26,415 bases of DNA. Origin: Hyphochytrium catenoides. Lineage: Eukaryota; Sar; Hyphochytriomycetes; Hyphochytriales; Hyphochytriaceae. This document shows, piece by piece, positions 18,912 through 26,415 of this stretch. The notes beneath the pieces were generated by a model that saw only the letters and a program-made list of their open reading frames with translations, did no database searches and was not told the DNA's origin. Location of the stretch: NCBI GenBank assembly GCA_900088475.1, contig FLMG01002936.1:1-26415 (forward strand), given 5' to 3'. A program made the position numbers and the translations under genes. Position 1 is the stretch's first letter. Every line of letters begins with the position of its first letter.

Positions 18912-19797
18912 GTAAGTGCATGGGCCGTGTAGATCCGTGATAGGCTGTGGTTGAGGTTGGTGTCTGGAGCACTGGACTCTTTCTGTTAATTTTGGATGTC
19001 CTTTCGTGGGAACGCTGCTTTGCAACAGCAAACCCATTGTAATAAACCATAGACCTCTTAATACGGGTCCAGTGATACAAGCTCCATAGCCGGTCCACTG
19101 GGAAAGGTCGTATCATAGGCATTACTTTGTGGCATCTCTTCAGGCTGCAGACAACGTCCGTCCTTCCGTCTTTCTGTCTCTCCCTATCAGTCCCTTCTCA
19201 TCATCACTCTGTCTCTCACTTTAGTGTATCTTCTCTGTAAGTTCATGACATCTGTACTGGACTCTGTGTCGAACCTTCTACTAGGACAAGGACTATGGGA
19301 CTATGGGCACTTTATTACGCAGTGGTCCCTCTGTGTGTTGGGCGTGTTCAAGTTACCCCATCACCAACCTTTTCGACGCAGCCTCTCGGCTGGCTCTATC
19401 ACGCCCACTCACTCTGTCTCACGCCAGCAGTCTATCTCGTACTCCCCTCTGTGTATGTTCTGTTACCACGGTACCTCCGTTGTCGTTGATGGAATTCGCC
19501 CGATTCGTTGTGTCTCTCTCGCCATGATCTGTCTCGCCATGATAGACAACTCACGTCACAACTTCTGTCTCCTTCTATAATCAAGAGGCGCACGCCATTC
19601 CTCCGCCCTCCTTCTGTAGCGCAAAACCCCCGCACTCAGAGGCGCCGAAAGGAGAGGAGAATCATTTTCCCGTCACAATCTGAAACGTCAAATCAGAATT
19701 TTCTTTCACGGCTCCAAAGCAATTTGGAAAGCGAAAACAAAATTGTCGCCAAATCAGCGCAAGGAGAAGAGACAAATCAGCGCAAGGAGAAGACTCG

Positions 19798-19832
19798 CGA
19801 TAAGCTTCATAATTCAAGCTTCAGTTGTTGCG
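19798..19832. promoter_or_regulatory. AGCTTCA/AGCTTCAG pair upstream of the phosphatase
   Basis: Two copies of the same short motif seen at 9093-9460 (AAGCTTCATAA at 19803, AAGCTTCAGTT at 19817) lie about 200 bp upstream of the phosphatase ATG. Shared promoter element is an inference from position and likeness. Confidence 0.3.
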
Positions 19833-20009
19833 ACACTAGAAGCTCTGCTGCCAGACAGACTTGAGAAGAAGAGAAGCACCGAATCAGGAGGCAAGCACCG
19901 CTGTAAGGAAAGGCATCTGTCCACCCAGATTAGAACAAGTCTCAGAAACTGTCGTTGCGGTCTGTCGGAACATTAAGAGGTTGGACGAAAGCGGCAATCA
20001 ATAGTGACT

Positions 20010-20927
20010 ATGGATCCGTTGGGCACTATGCACTCAAGCCCATCGGAGGTTGTTCCGGGATTACTTTATATTGGCTCAAAAGGTATAATGCTTCTGGCGG
20101 TTAGGGGTCGAAGACTGACTTTATCTTTTGTCGTGCTATAGCTCTCTAGATGCTGGCTCGCTCGCTTTCCTTCCTGTGTGTCGGACTTCCCTCTTCTCTC
20201 TTTCTCTCATTCTCTCTCTATACTTTTACTATGACTATACCTGATGCTTCAGTCATCCCTTTCGCTGCACTTCTTCAATGGTCATTATCATTGTGTATTC
20301 TTCAAATTATACATTGACGAGTTCAGGTCTGCACTTGCCTGCTTAGTCGTCTAGTAGAGCATCATGGTTCTCACATTACTTTGTTGGCCCTTTCTTTCCA
20401 CAGCTAATGCGCAGAACAGGCCTCTTCTGGACAAGCTTGGGATCACACACATTCTCAATGTAACGCCAGATATGCCCAACTCCTTCGAGACCGAGGGTCC
20501 GCTGGGGAAAGCACTAACTTATTTAAGAGTGGAGTTTGACGATCAGTGCCACGATGCGCGCCTCTTGGGCTGCATTCCCCTGGCTGTGGATTTTATTGAG
20601 AAGGCAAGGCGAGAGGGGGGAAAAGTCCTAGCCCATTGCTATCTAGGAGTGAGCCGGAGCCCAGCTCTCGTTATGGGCTATCTCATTTCTAGAGGATACA
20701 CACTGCAGAAGGCCTGTGAGCATATCAAGAACGTGAGGTCTGCCTCTCAACCCAACCTGGGATTCTTTGAGCAGCTCATGATCTACGAGAAGCAAGAAAC
20801 TGGCAAATTGTCGGTAGAGCTGACAGACTTCAGTCGTTATTTCAACGTTGGCTACCTAAATGGAGACGTAGTCTTTGACAGTATCCTAGAAGACTATAAG
20901 TTTGATGACGTCTGTGTCATCTGCTAG
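20010..20927 (+). CDS. Dual-specificity protein phosphatase with C-terminal CaaX-like motif
   Basis: Atypical DUSP, a Cys-based phosphatase acting on phospho-Tyr/Ser/Thr or related substrates. Exons 20010-20082 and 20404-20927 join in phase 1 (198 aa). MDPLGTMHSSPSEVVPGLLY followed by IGS gives the usual start of the catalytic domain. GITHILNVTPDMPNSF is the first core strand and VEFDDQCHDAR the general-acid loop (D70 or D71). VLAHCYLGVSRSPALVMGYL is the P-loop, HC-x5-R-S with C103 and R109, with Leu where Ala is common. NLGFFEQLMIYE is the family 'P-N-x-x-F-x-x-Q-L' helix. No substrate-binding rhodanese domain is present. The protein ends in CVIC, which fits a CaaX prenylation box. The intron (20083-20403) interrupts the first strand region. 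The family is certain; the substrate cannot be read from the sequence. Confidence 0.93.
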
Positions 20928-21514
20928 CGCCGCTCACTTGGTGGTAGTAGTAGGCTCCACAAGGTTTTCTCTTCCCAAGAGAAGTAAGGACCCTAGTGCT
21001 GCTGGGCCTTCTTGAGCCCGTAGACATATTTAATACTCCGTATTTATTTGTGACTATACTGGTTAAAATTATAGAGATCAGCCAGCACTTCTGTTGTGCC
21101 AAGGAAATATGTTGTGCCAAGGACATCGTCTCTTACGCCCCGCCGCCGTCTCAAAGAAAGATGGATAGACAAGAGACTCATCGGCAACATGACCTGAGAG
21201 AGGACATTGGCCCCTGTCTGAAATAGAGAATAACAAATCTTCACGAGCAGCTTCTGAAGACTCAGAAAGACAAAGGCCCAACAACCAGCACGCAGTCAGT
21301 CGAAGCTCCCGATAGTAGTGTTGGATACAATGCATAATATCATGGAAGTGATAACAGATATTCTATGTATTGGATAGAAAGGGATGATCTTCTCGTACGA
21401 GAAGCTGCTCGCTCTACTGACAGCATCCGAACAAGCCGGAGAAGAAGAGGTCAAAGAAGAATATCTTCGTGCTAGCGCTTTCTAATAAAAGGCGGTCCTA
21501 TCCCTCTTCAACAT
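20928..21514. other. Convergent gap, phosphatase / DUF1254 gene
   Basis: About 590 bp between convergent 3' ends. A near-duplicated stretch GTTGTGCCAAGGA occurs at about 21093 and 21111, which may be a small tandem duplication. Otherwise nothing recognised. Confidence 0.4.
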
Positions 21515-23260
21515 CTATGCTGATGATGCGAGGACAACTGCGGGTGGCACCCAGGCCTTGGTCAAAACAGTCTGCTCTGGCGAGTAGAGCCGGAGAGTGA
21601 GGCAAAAGCTCTTCGATTGTGGCGTCGGTAGCCAGTTCGAGGCTTTCCTGCTGTCAGCAGGTGCGTTTGGCTGGAACAGTAACTGCAGCGATCCATCGGT
21701 CTCTGTCGTCAGCGAGGTCTGGCTTGAGACAACATACTTCTTTTGAGGGTTCTCCACAAGGAATCCCTCGTTGTCATACAATGTCACAGACCAGAAAGCG
21801 GAGACTGGCGGGAACAGACCCTTCTTGAATGTCAGACGGTAGCTCTTACTTCCCTCGAGCATGGCCCCGGACTGGTCAGTACAGGCAGTCGGATAGAGCG
21901 CATCCTCAGGAAGGTTTGCGCCAATCCCTGTGAGTGCAACTGCTGCACGGAGATTGTAATTCACGCCATAGTTGCCCATTCCTTCGATAGCGAGTCTCCA
22001 GCCATTAATGCTCTCTCCAATGGACTTTGACAGGTCAACGATCTTCTGGTTGGCTCTTCGAGGAGTGGAGAGGATGGCTCCCAGAGCCCGAATTGACGGT
22101 CTGTACTGCCCACATGGCTTGAACCCAATGCTCTCAAACTGCTTCAAGGCAGGAGCGTCTGCTGCAAAGGCGGGATTGTCGCACATGAGGAAGGACAGCA
22201 ACAGGAAGAACTGATTTCCGCTAAGGCCTGAGACAAGCCCCGGCACCGTGACATCTCCACCAACAGCAGTTTCAGATGTACGCTTTGGCCTGCGGCTGAG
22301 CTGTTGCCTGGCGACGCGGGTTTGATGCTGCCACATCTGAGTAGCAATGGCATTTCGAGAGGTGGTTGATGTGCTCTCTCGTTTGTTGATGACCTGTAGA
22401 GAGTACTTATCTTGGATGTCATGTGCCTGCTGGTAGCCAGCCGACGTGGAGTTGGACACCAGGGTGCGGCCGAGGATCCAGACCAGATTCGTGGGACTGT
22501 ACAGAGCCTTTGATCCTGGAATGGGTGCATCACTTCTATCCTTGGGACCCAAGATCGTATATCTTTGGGCGCCGGTGCCGGTTGTGCGAGCTCCAGGGTT
22601 CGCGAAGACATTTGTCCAGCCATCCAGCATTTGCATGAGGAAGTACTGCCCTTGCGTGTCAGGAATGTTCAGCACAATGGGGCCCTTAGAGAGATCCAGG
22701 AAAGCGACAGAGTAGAGAGTGTCCAGATTCGGACGAACCACGGTCTTATCAGAAGGAGAAGGAAAGGTCCTCGCGTGCAGGAAAGTGTTGGTGGAAGCAT
22801 TGTTGCCCAGGATAAACAGAAGCTCCGAGAACTTCATGGCGAGCAGCGGGTAGCCGTAGATATAAGCAGCTTCTGCATCTCTCGTCACGTTGCCTGCGTC
22901 CTGCTGGAGAGGAGAAGAAGGCGCCCGCTGCAGTTGAGGCAATAGCGGGCTAAGGGCTTCAGTTGGACTACTGCCGATGATCGCTGCAGGGCTGGTGCCT
23001 GTGCAGGTATAAAAGAGAGAAGATAAATGAGATGAGAAGAACACACCTTTTACTAAGCAGTAACGAGACGAGCAATAGAGCAAACAAAGAAGGGACCGCT
23101 ACAGTCTTGCTGGTGGTAAGAGAGGCCAGGAGACATGCTGTCAGTAGGGAGAGAAGAGCGATTAGAGAAGAAGAAACAAACCTTCAGCAGCACTGAGGTA
23201 ATAAGGGAGAAACAATCCTAAGATTGAGATCCCTGTAGTAGTAGCGATCCGTAGCTTCAT
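21515..23260 (-). CDS. Secreted DUF1254/DUF1214 protein
   Basis: Two minus-strand exons: 23260-23182 (MKLRIATTTGISILGLFLPY then YLSAAEG, a clear signal peptide) and 22998-21515. They are joined in phase 1 across a 183-bp intron with GT and CACAG ends (520 aa). Residues about 64-200 are DUF1254: AEAAYIYGYPLLAM, VVRPNLDTLYSVAFLDLSKG and GQYFLMQMLDGWTNVFANPG with TGTGAQ. Residues about 395-510 are DUF1214: LPEDALYPTACTDQSGAMLE, YRLTFKKGLFPPVSAFWSVT, YDNEGFLVENPQKKYVV and NWLPTPQSKSFCLTLRLYSP. The middle (about 195-300) is basic and less conserved. The biochemical role of this family is not established. It is best known from bacteria and is patchy in algae, fungi and viruses, so ancient transfer is plausible. 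The 23083 in-frame ATG lies in the intron and is not the start. Confidence 0.92.
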
Positions 23261-24106
23261 GATGATGCTCTAGCTTCTTCCTTCTCGTTGTCTCGAGGTT
23301 TTACACTGCCAGGATGCAGAGAAGAGTAGCAACTAACGCCTCTTCAATCAACAGTGCTGCGCGTATGAACTGGAGAATATACTTGGCGATGAGTGAAGGT
23401 CGGGACACCGGGTGCGCGAGCTGGGCTGATGCAGTGATCCAAGGAAGGAATGATTGATTGTGAGGCATCGCCCAGAAGCTGTCGAGAAGGGAGTGACCTG
23501 CATACCTCTACCAGGGGTTTATCTTCCTACATCGAGTGGTAGAGCTGTACCCACCACATCAGCAGTAGCGGCAGAAGAGGGAGGAACGCTCAGAAAGAGT
23601 CATCAGTAGCAATGGGATCAAGCCGCAGTCACATCAGGTCGTTATCCAAGGGGTCAGAGGAAAGACATGGGTTGCGTACCGCTGGCTATGATAACGTGGA
23701 GGAAGAGAGAGAGACACAACCAACAGAGAAAGAGAGAGAGAACGAAGGAGAAAGGATCAACATTGGCTGTTATTCCCAGAGTTCTATACAACTTTATACA
23801 AAGATGAAGCCATCTCTTACTTTTTCGACAGCATGAATTTATGGCATGAGAAGGGCAGTACTTCTTGCGAGAAGAGGGAGAAAGGACTACGAGGAGGCCA
23901 ATATTGGCAGAAGAATGACTAGGAAGAAAAAGAAGAAGAGGGGACACATGATGTGCATGTGGGCCGTATTCGCCCTTCCTCTCCCCATTCGCTGCCCTTG
24001 CCCCTCAGTCGTTCTAGGATCGATCTAGTCAGTCGGCCTGCTTTAAACAACATGGTCAGAGGAGAGCCACGCCTACGCAGTCACACAAGGGTCTCCTCCC
24101 CTGGCC
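23261..24106. other. Intergenic stretch, nothing firm
   Basis: Upstream of the DUF1254 start. It presumably contains that gene's promoter. A plus-strand ORF at 23612-23836 begins MGSSRSHIRS but becomes Glu/Arg-rich with a GAGA run, and no splice-supported continuation was found. A strong acceptor-like TTCTTTTTCTTCCTAG reads on the minus strand near 23922 without a convincing exon. Confidence 0.35.
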
Positions 24107-24112
24107 TTTATT
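24107..24112 (-). terminator. AATAAA two nt after a minus-strand stop codon
   Basis: AATAAA on the minus strand directly follows the TAG at 24116-24114 of the unrecognised gene upstream. The position supports that stop as a true gene end. Confidence 0.35.
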
Positions 24113-24113
24113 T

Positions 24114-24737
24114 CTACTCGTCAATCCACCTTGCCGTCAGCAGAAGAAGCGTCAACCGGTGCATTGGTTGATTTCCTTCTTCAGCAGGATTTTGTTCTGT
24201 TTTCTCACCGGTGGTGGCACGACCAGGCCAGAAGCTCAGCTCATCATTCAAGCGACCCAGCAACGTATTAAGGTGAGGGTCTTGCATGTTTGCATCCACC
24301 AAGGAGCTAGTTCTACCTGGGCTTGCCACATCGTCGGCACGCATTATCAGACCACGCAGTCGTCTAGAGGACCTATCTAGGGAGGACTAAGATTTAGATA
24401 TTTCTATTGATGAAAGGCTGTTGTCGCCTGTCTCACCTTGCAGCTTCTTCTTTACCAGCCTCATACTTATTAGTTCATACTACTGGTGGGTTAGGCCGAC
24501 TGGTGGGTTAGGCCGAGGCTCTAGCGGCCGGTTGCCCTATTACCCTTGCGTTGTTCCCTCTACTGAATGCCGCGTCCTACGTTTACTTCGCATCGTAGTG
24601 TTCAGAAAAGTGTACAGTGCCAGCCAAGCTCCTCTTCTCAGACAAATTCTTATTCTTCTACCAGAACCTGCCACCATCGCTGTTACTTTCTACTATCTGC
24701 TGCGGTCCCATCAATGTTTCCACTTCGGCCGAGGTCT
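24114..24737 (-). CDS. Unrecognised gene, 3' exons
   Basis: Three minus-strand blocks join in phase: 24737-24668 (TSAEVETLMGPQQIVESNSD), 24465-24437 (28-29 nt, MRLVKKKLQ) and 24376-24114. The last encodes RSSRRLRGLIMRADDVASPG, then LVDANMQDPHLNTLLGRLND and ELSFWPGRATTG, ending WIDE and TAG. An internal GTGAGA donor at 24208 offers an alternative end. The composition is convincingly coding, especially 24376-24209, but I recognise no family, and the 5' exons are uncertain. The frame at 24737 is also open further upstream to 24915 (IIVEDMVLFFNDGLTDG). Confidence 0.4.
24483..24516. repeat. Perfect 17-bp tandem duplication
   Basis: The unit CTGGTGGGTTAGGCCGA occurs twice head to tail at 24483-24499 and 24500-24516. 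It falls in an intron of the minus-strand gene model and probably reflects recent slippage. Confidence 0.85.
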
Positions 24738-24929
24738 CTAGGTAAAGGACAAGGAGTAGCCCGTCAGTCAATCCATCATTAAAGAAGAGGACCATGTCTT
24801 CTACTATTATGAGCAGGAGGTTGATAACTGACTGATCAGAGAGGATGATGAAGAAATGATGAAGAAGATGATCGCTCGCTGGTGAATGGTGGGGTGGTGA
24901 AGCAAACGACGCCAAAGCGCAGTGAGCAG

Positions 24930-25249
24930 TCAGTCGTCGTCGTGCCTTTCGTGAGGTGGCGAAGGATGAATGAGGAAGAGGGCAGTATGATTGGACAGAA
25001 CATGAGCAGCATCGCTAGAAAATCTGTCAGAGATGTGAAGAAGCCTTTCTTGCCAGGATACATAACAAGAAAGTTCTTCTCTCCTTGACTACTAGTTCGG
25101 CAAACAGGCAGCGTGGTCAGGTTCACTGCGCTCTTAGAGCAGATGAAGGCGGGCAGGAGGAACTTCTTTAGACTCCGACCTTCCTCAGCCCTTCACGGCT
25201 TCTTCATAGCGCACTCTGCCCGTCTTCCAACTGGTCACGTCAGCATGTT
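24930..25249 (-). CDS. Unrecognised exon-like blocks
   Basis: Two minus-strand blocks join in phase 0: 25249-25197 (HADVTSWKTGRVRYEEA, after CTTCCACAG and before GTGAAG) and 25088-24930 (REELSCYVSWQERLLHISDR then FSSDAAHVLSNH, ending HDDD and TGA). The residues are balanced and helical, unlike the Phe/Ser-rich overlapping frames. They could be part of the gene ending at 24114 if an internal donor is used, or a separate gene whose 5' end I cannot locate. No family recognised. Confidence 0.3.
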
Positions 25250-25999
25250 CTGTGGAAGCAGTCTCAAAAGTCATCCCTCAGCCAAGCGCCAAGTGGCGCC
25301 GATGATTTGTCTTTCAGAATGTGCGGCGAAAAATCAATCGTCAGGGACACAAGCAGTGATAAATCAGTTTATAGCTAATTTGATAACTAGATTGGAGTTG
25401 AGTCTGCCTTTCGCCGCTAACGGCTAGCTCAAGGCGCCAGATATGGATGATGGAGCTCATCAGAGATGAAGATCTGAGAGCCAACCAAAGCGCCACAGCG
25501 ACCCATCATTCCTAGTCATAGAGGCGGCTTGGCGCTTGGCACTTGGCAGCATGATGAAGGCGCTGGCGCTCACAGGGAATCGTGCTCAATGACTTTCACA
25601 TTTGCACATTTCCACTGTGGTCAGCCCGACCTTAAATCTTCCTGCCAAAGTTCATGCTTCCTCTGCGATGACTCTTAGGTCCTGGCAATGTGTAGAAGTT
25701 TGATGATATCGTGGCTCTACGCTGCTCCAACTATAGAATACTTCAGACACGAGAGAGCGAGAGACGAATTGTGAAGGAGTTATTAGGAAGAGAGCTAGAA
25801 TGGCCCTAGAGAATAGTTGCCTGTCAGCGCCAGCTTTATGGGGCCGCTGGTCTAATACTTATGCCAAACGACAAACCCTGTTCTTCAATCTCAAACGAAA
25901 GCTTTATTGCCTCCGTTACTCTTTCAACCCTCAGCCATTACTATAGGCACAAATGTATTCAGTGCAAGATTCTCCTGCTTGCATTGAACGGCAGTTGCC
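25250..25999. other. Stretch with no firm gene
   Basis: Short GGCGCTTGGC-type direct and inverted repeats occur (25288-25300 and 25523-25580). The plus ORF 25113-25427 lacks splice logic and overlaps minus-strand coding-like blocks. Unseen 5' exons of the neighbouring minus gene may lie here. Confidence 0.3.
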
Positions 26000-26343
26000 T
26001 TAGATCAATAACTCGCGCTTCTTTCCGATGACGTCTGTACCCCAAGCTGTCATCGCTGTTCTGGCGCGATACATGCCTTCCCACTCCTTCTGCTTCGAGT
26101 CCTTTGTCTTTGATCCTTCCTCTAGTTTGGAGAAGTAGAGGGTCAGGCTTACATTCCTATAGGTAGCTTGCCGTAGAGTAAGGACACAGGGACCAGTTAT
26201 CGCGTACGTCTCCCACTCCAAGATTGCTGTCCTTGAGGCTCGAGCTTGCTCAACTCCTCTCCTCGAATTACCTAGAACATGACCTGGCAAGATTGTGGCC
26301 CAAATCAACATCCTCTACTCACTTCTGCATCCCCGCTCGTCAT
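26000..26343 (-). CDS. Unrecognised small gene at right edge
   Basis: On the minus strand an ATG at 26343 opens MTSGDAE and reaches a perfect GTGAGT donor (exon 26343-26323, phase 0). After CATGTTCTAG, the next exon from 26271 reads VIRGEELSKLEPQGQQSW. A later open block ending in TAA at 26000 reads TYRNVSLTLYFSKLEEGSKT, then KEWEGMYRARTAMTAWGTDV and RELLI. The middle junction needs a short intron (about 41-50 nt, CAAG acceptor) and is uncertain. The final block is also continuous with an in-frame TYAITGPCVLTL segment upstream. It is probably a small soluble protein of about 80-100 aa. No family recognised. Confidence 0.4.
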
Positions 26344-26415
26344 TAATCGATAAAAGCGTGTTCTCTTTTTGGTTCGTGCTGTCTTATGCCTACTCTCATA
26401 GAGAGGGAAGGCGAG

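Larger units (their letters stand above)
17051..20009. other. Three-kilobase gap with only exon-like fragments
   Basis: Between the GA array and the phosphatase I find no complete gene. Short triplet-like (CTA/CTT) runs occur near 17630-17645. Two stretches look protein-like, at 18007-18156 and 18807-18911, and are listed separately. The other frames (17113-17847, 18226-18468, 19224-19864) are Ser/Leu- or Cys-rich without splice logic. It may hold UTR, noncoding transcripts, a decayed gene or a gene with very small exons. Confidence 0.4.

Noticed and set aside
21619-22945. Plus-strand ORFs opposite the DUF1254 gene
   Set aside because: Antisense shadows of a well-supported coding exon.
24882-25427. 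Plus-strand ORFs 24882-25088 and 25113-25427
   Set aside because: Opposite minus-strand blocks have better composition and splice ends. The plus frames match nothing recognised.
1-26415. tRNA, rRNA, CRISPR, insertion sequence or viral genes
   Set aside because: No T-arm-like GTTCGA context, rRNA motif, spaced direct repeats, transposase or viral hallmark was seen by eye. A tRNAscan and repeat search would be needed to exclude them fully.

Overview
This is eukaryotic nuclear DNA. Almost every gene is broken by GT-AG introns, and the recognisable products are eukaryotic: ribosomal protein eS10, an APE1/ExoA-type AP endonuclease, a CIR1-type co-repressor, a ubiquitin-like protein and a dual-specificity phosphatase. 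GC is intermediate. Introns are mostly 64-400 bp, exons can be very short (15-29 nt), and (CT)n/(GA)n dinucleotide arrays are abundant, often as the polypyrimidine tract of an acceptor. This suggests a free-living microbial eukaryote, probably an alga or other protist. A cryptophyte-like genome is only a guess. N runs at 11336-11404 and 16140-16141 show draft assembly. I see no prokaryotic operon, CRISPR array, rRNA or tRNA.

Layout, left to right: an unrecognised minus-strand gene (48-455); eS10 on plus (1272-2410, 4 exons); a small coiled-coil protein on minus (2964-3666, 3 exons); the AP endonuclease on plus (4269-7597, 11 exons); a ubiquitin-like protein on minus (7844-8971, 3 exons); CIR1-like on plus (9777-11446, 4 exons with an assembly gap); a large unrecognised coiled-coil protein on minus (11565 to about 16363/16547, at least 13 exons); a long (GA)n array; about 3 kb with only exon-like fragments (17.05-20.0 kb); a DUSP phosphatase ending in a CaaX-like tetrapeptide on plus (20010-20927); a secreted DUF1254/DUF1214 protein on minus (21515-23260); then poorly resolved minus-strand exons to the right end. 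The first nine genes alternate strand strictly, so each pair is divergent or convergent and shares either a promoter gap or a terminator gap.

The genes do not form one pathway. They combine housekeeping functions (translation, base-excision repair, transcription or splicing co-regulation, phosphatase signalling) with several proteins I cannot name. Exon models come from reading splice sites and checking that reading-frame phases join. They were not tested against transcripts or homology searches. The points most worth following are the two-start AP endonuclease with a putative organelle presequence, the ubiquitin-like domain with Gly-Gly plus a nine-residue tail, the unnamed 832-residue protein, the CaaX phosphatase, the secreted bacterial-type DUF1254 protein, and a repeated AGCTTCAG-type motif in two promoter gaps.
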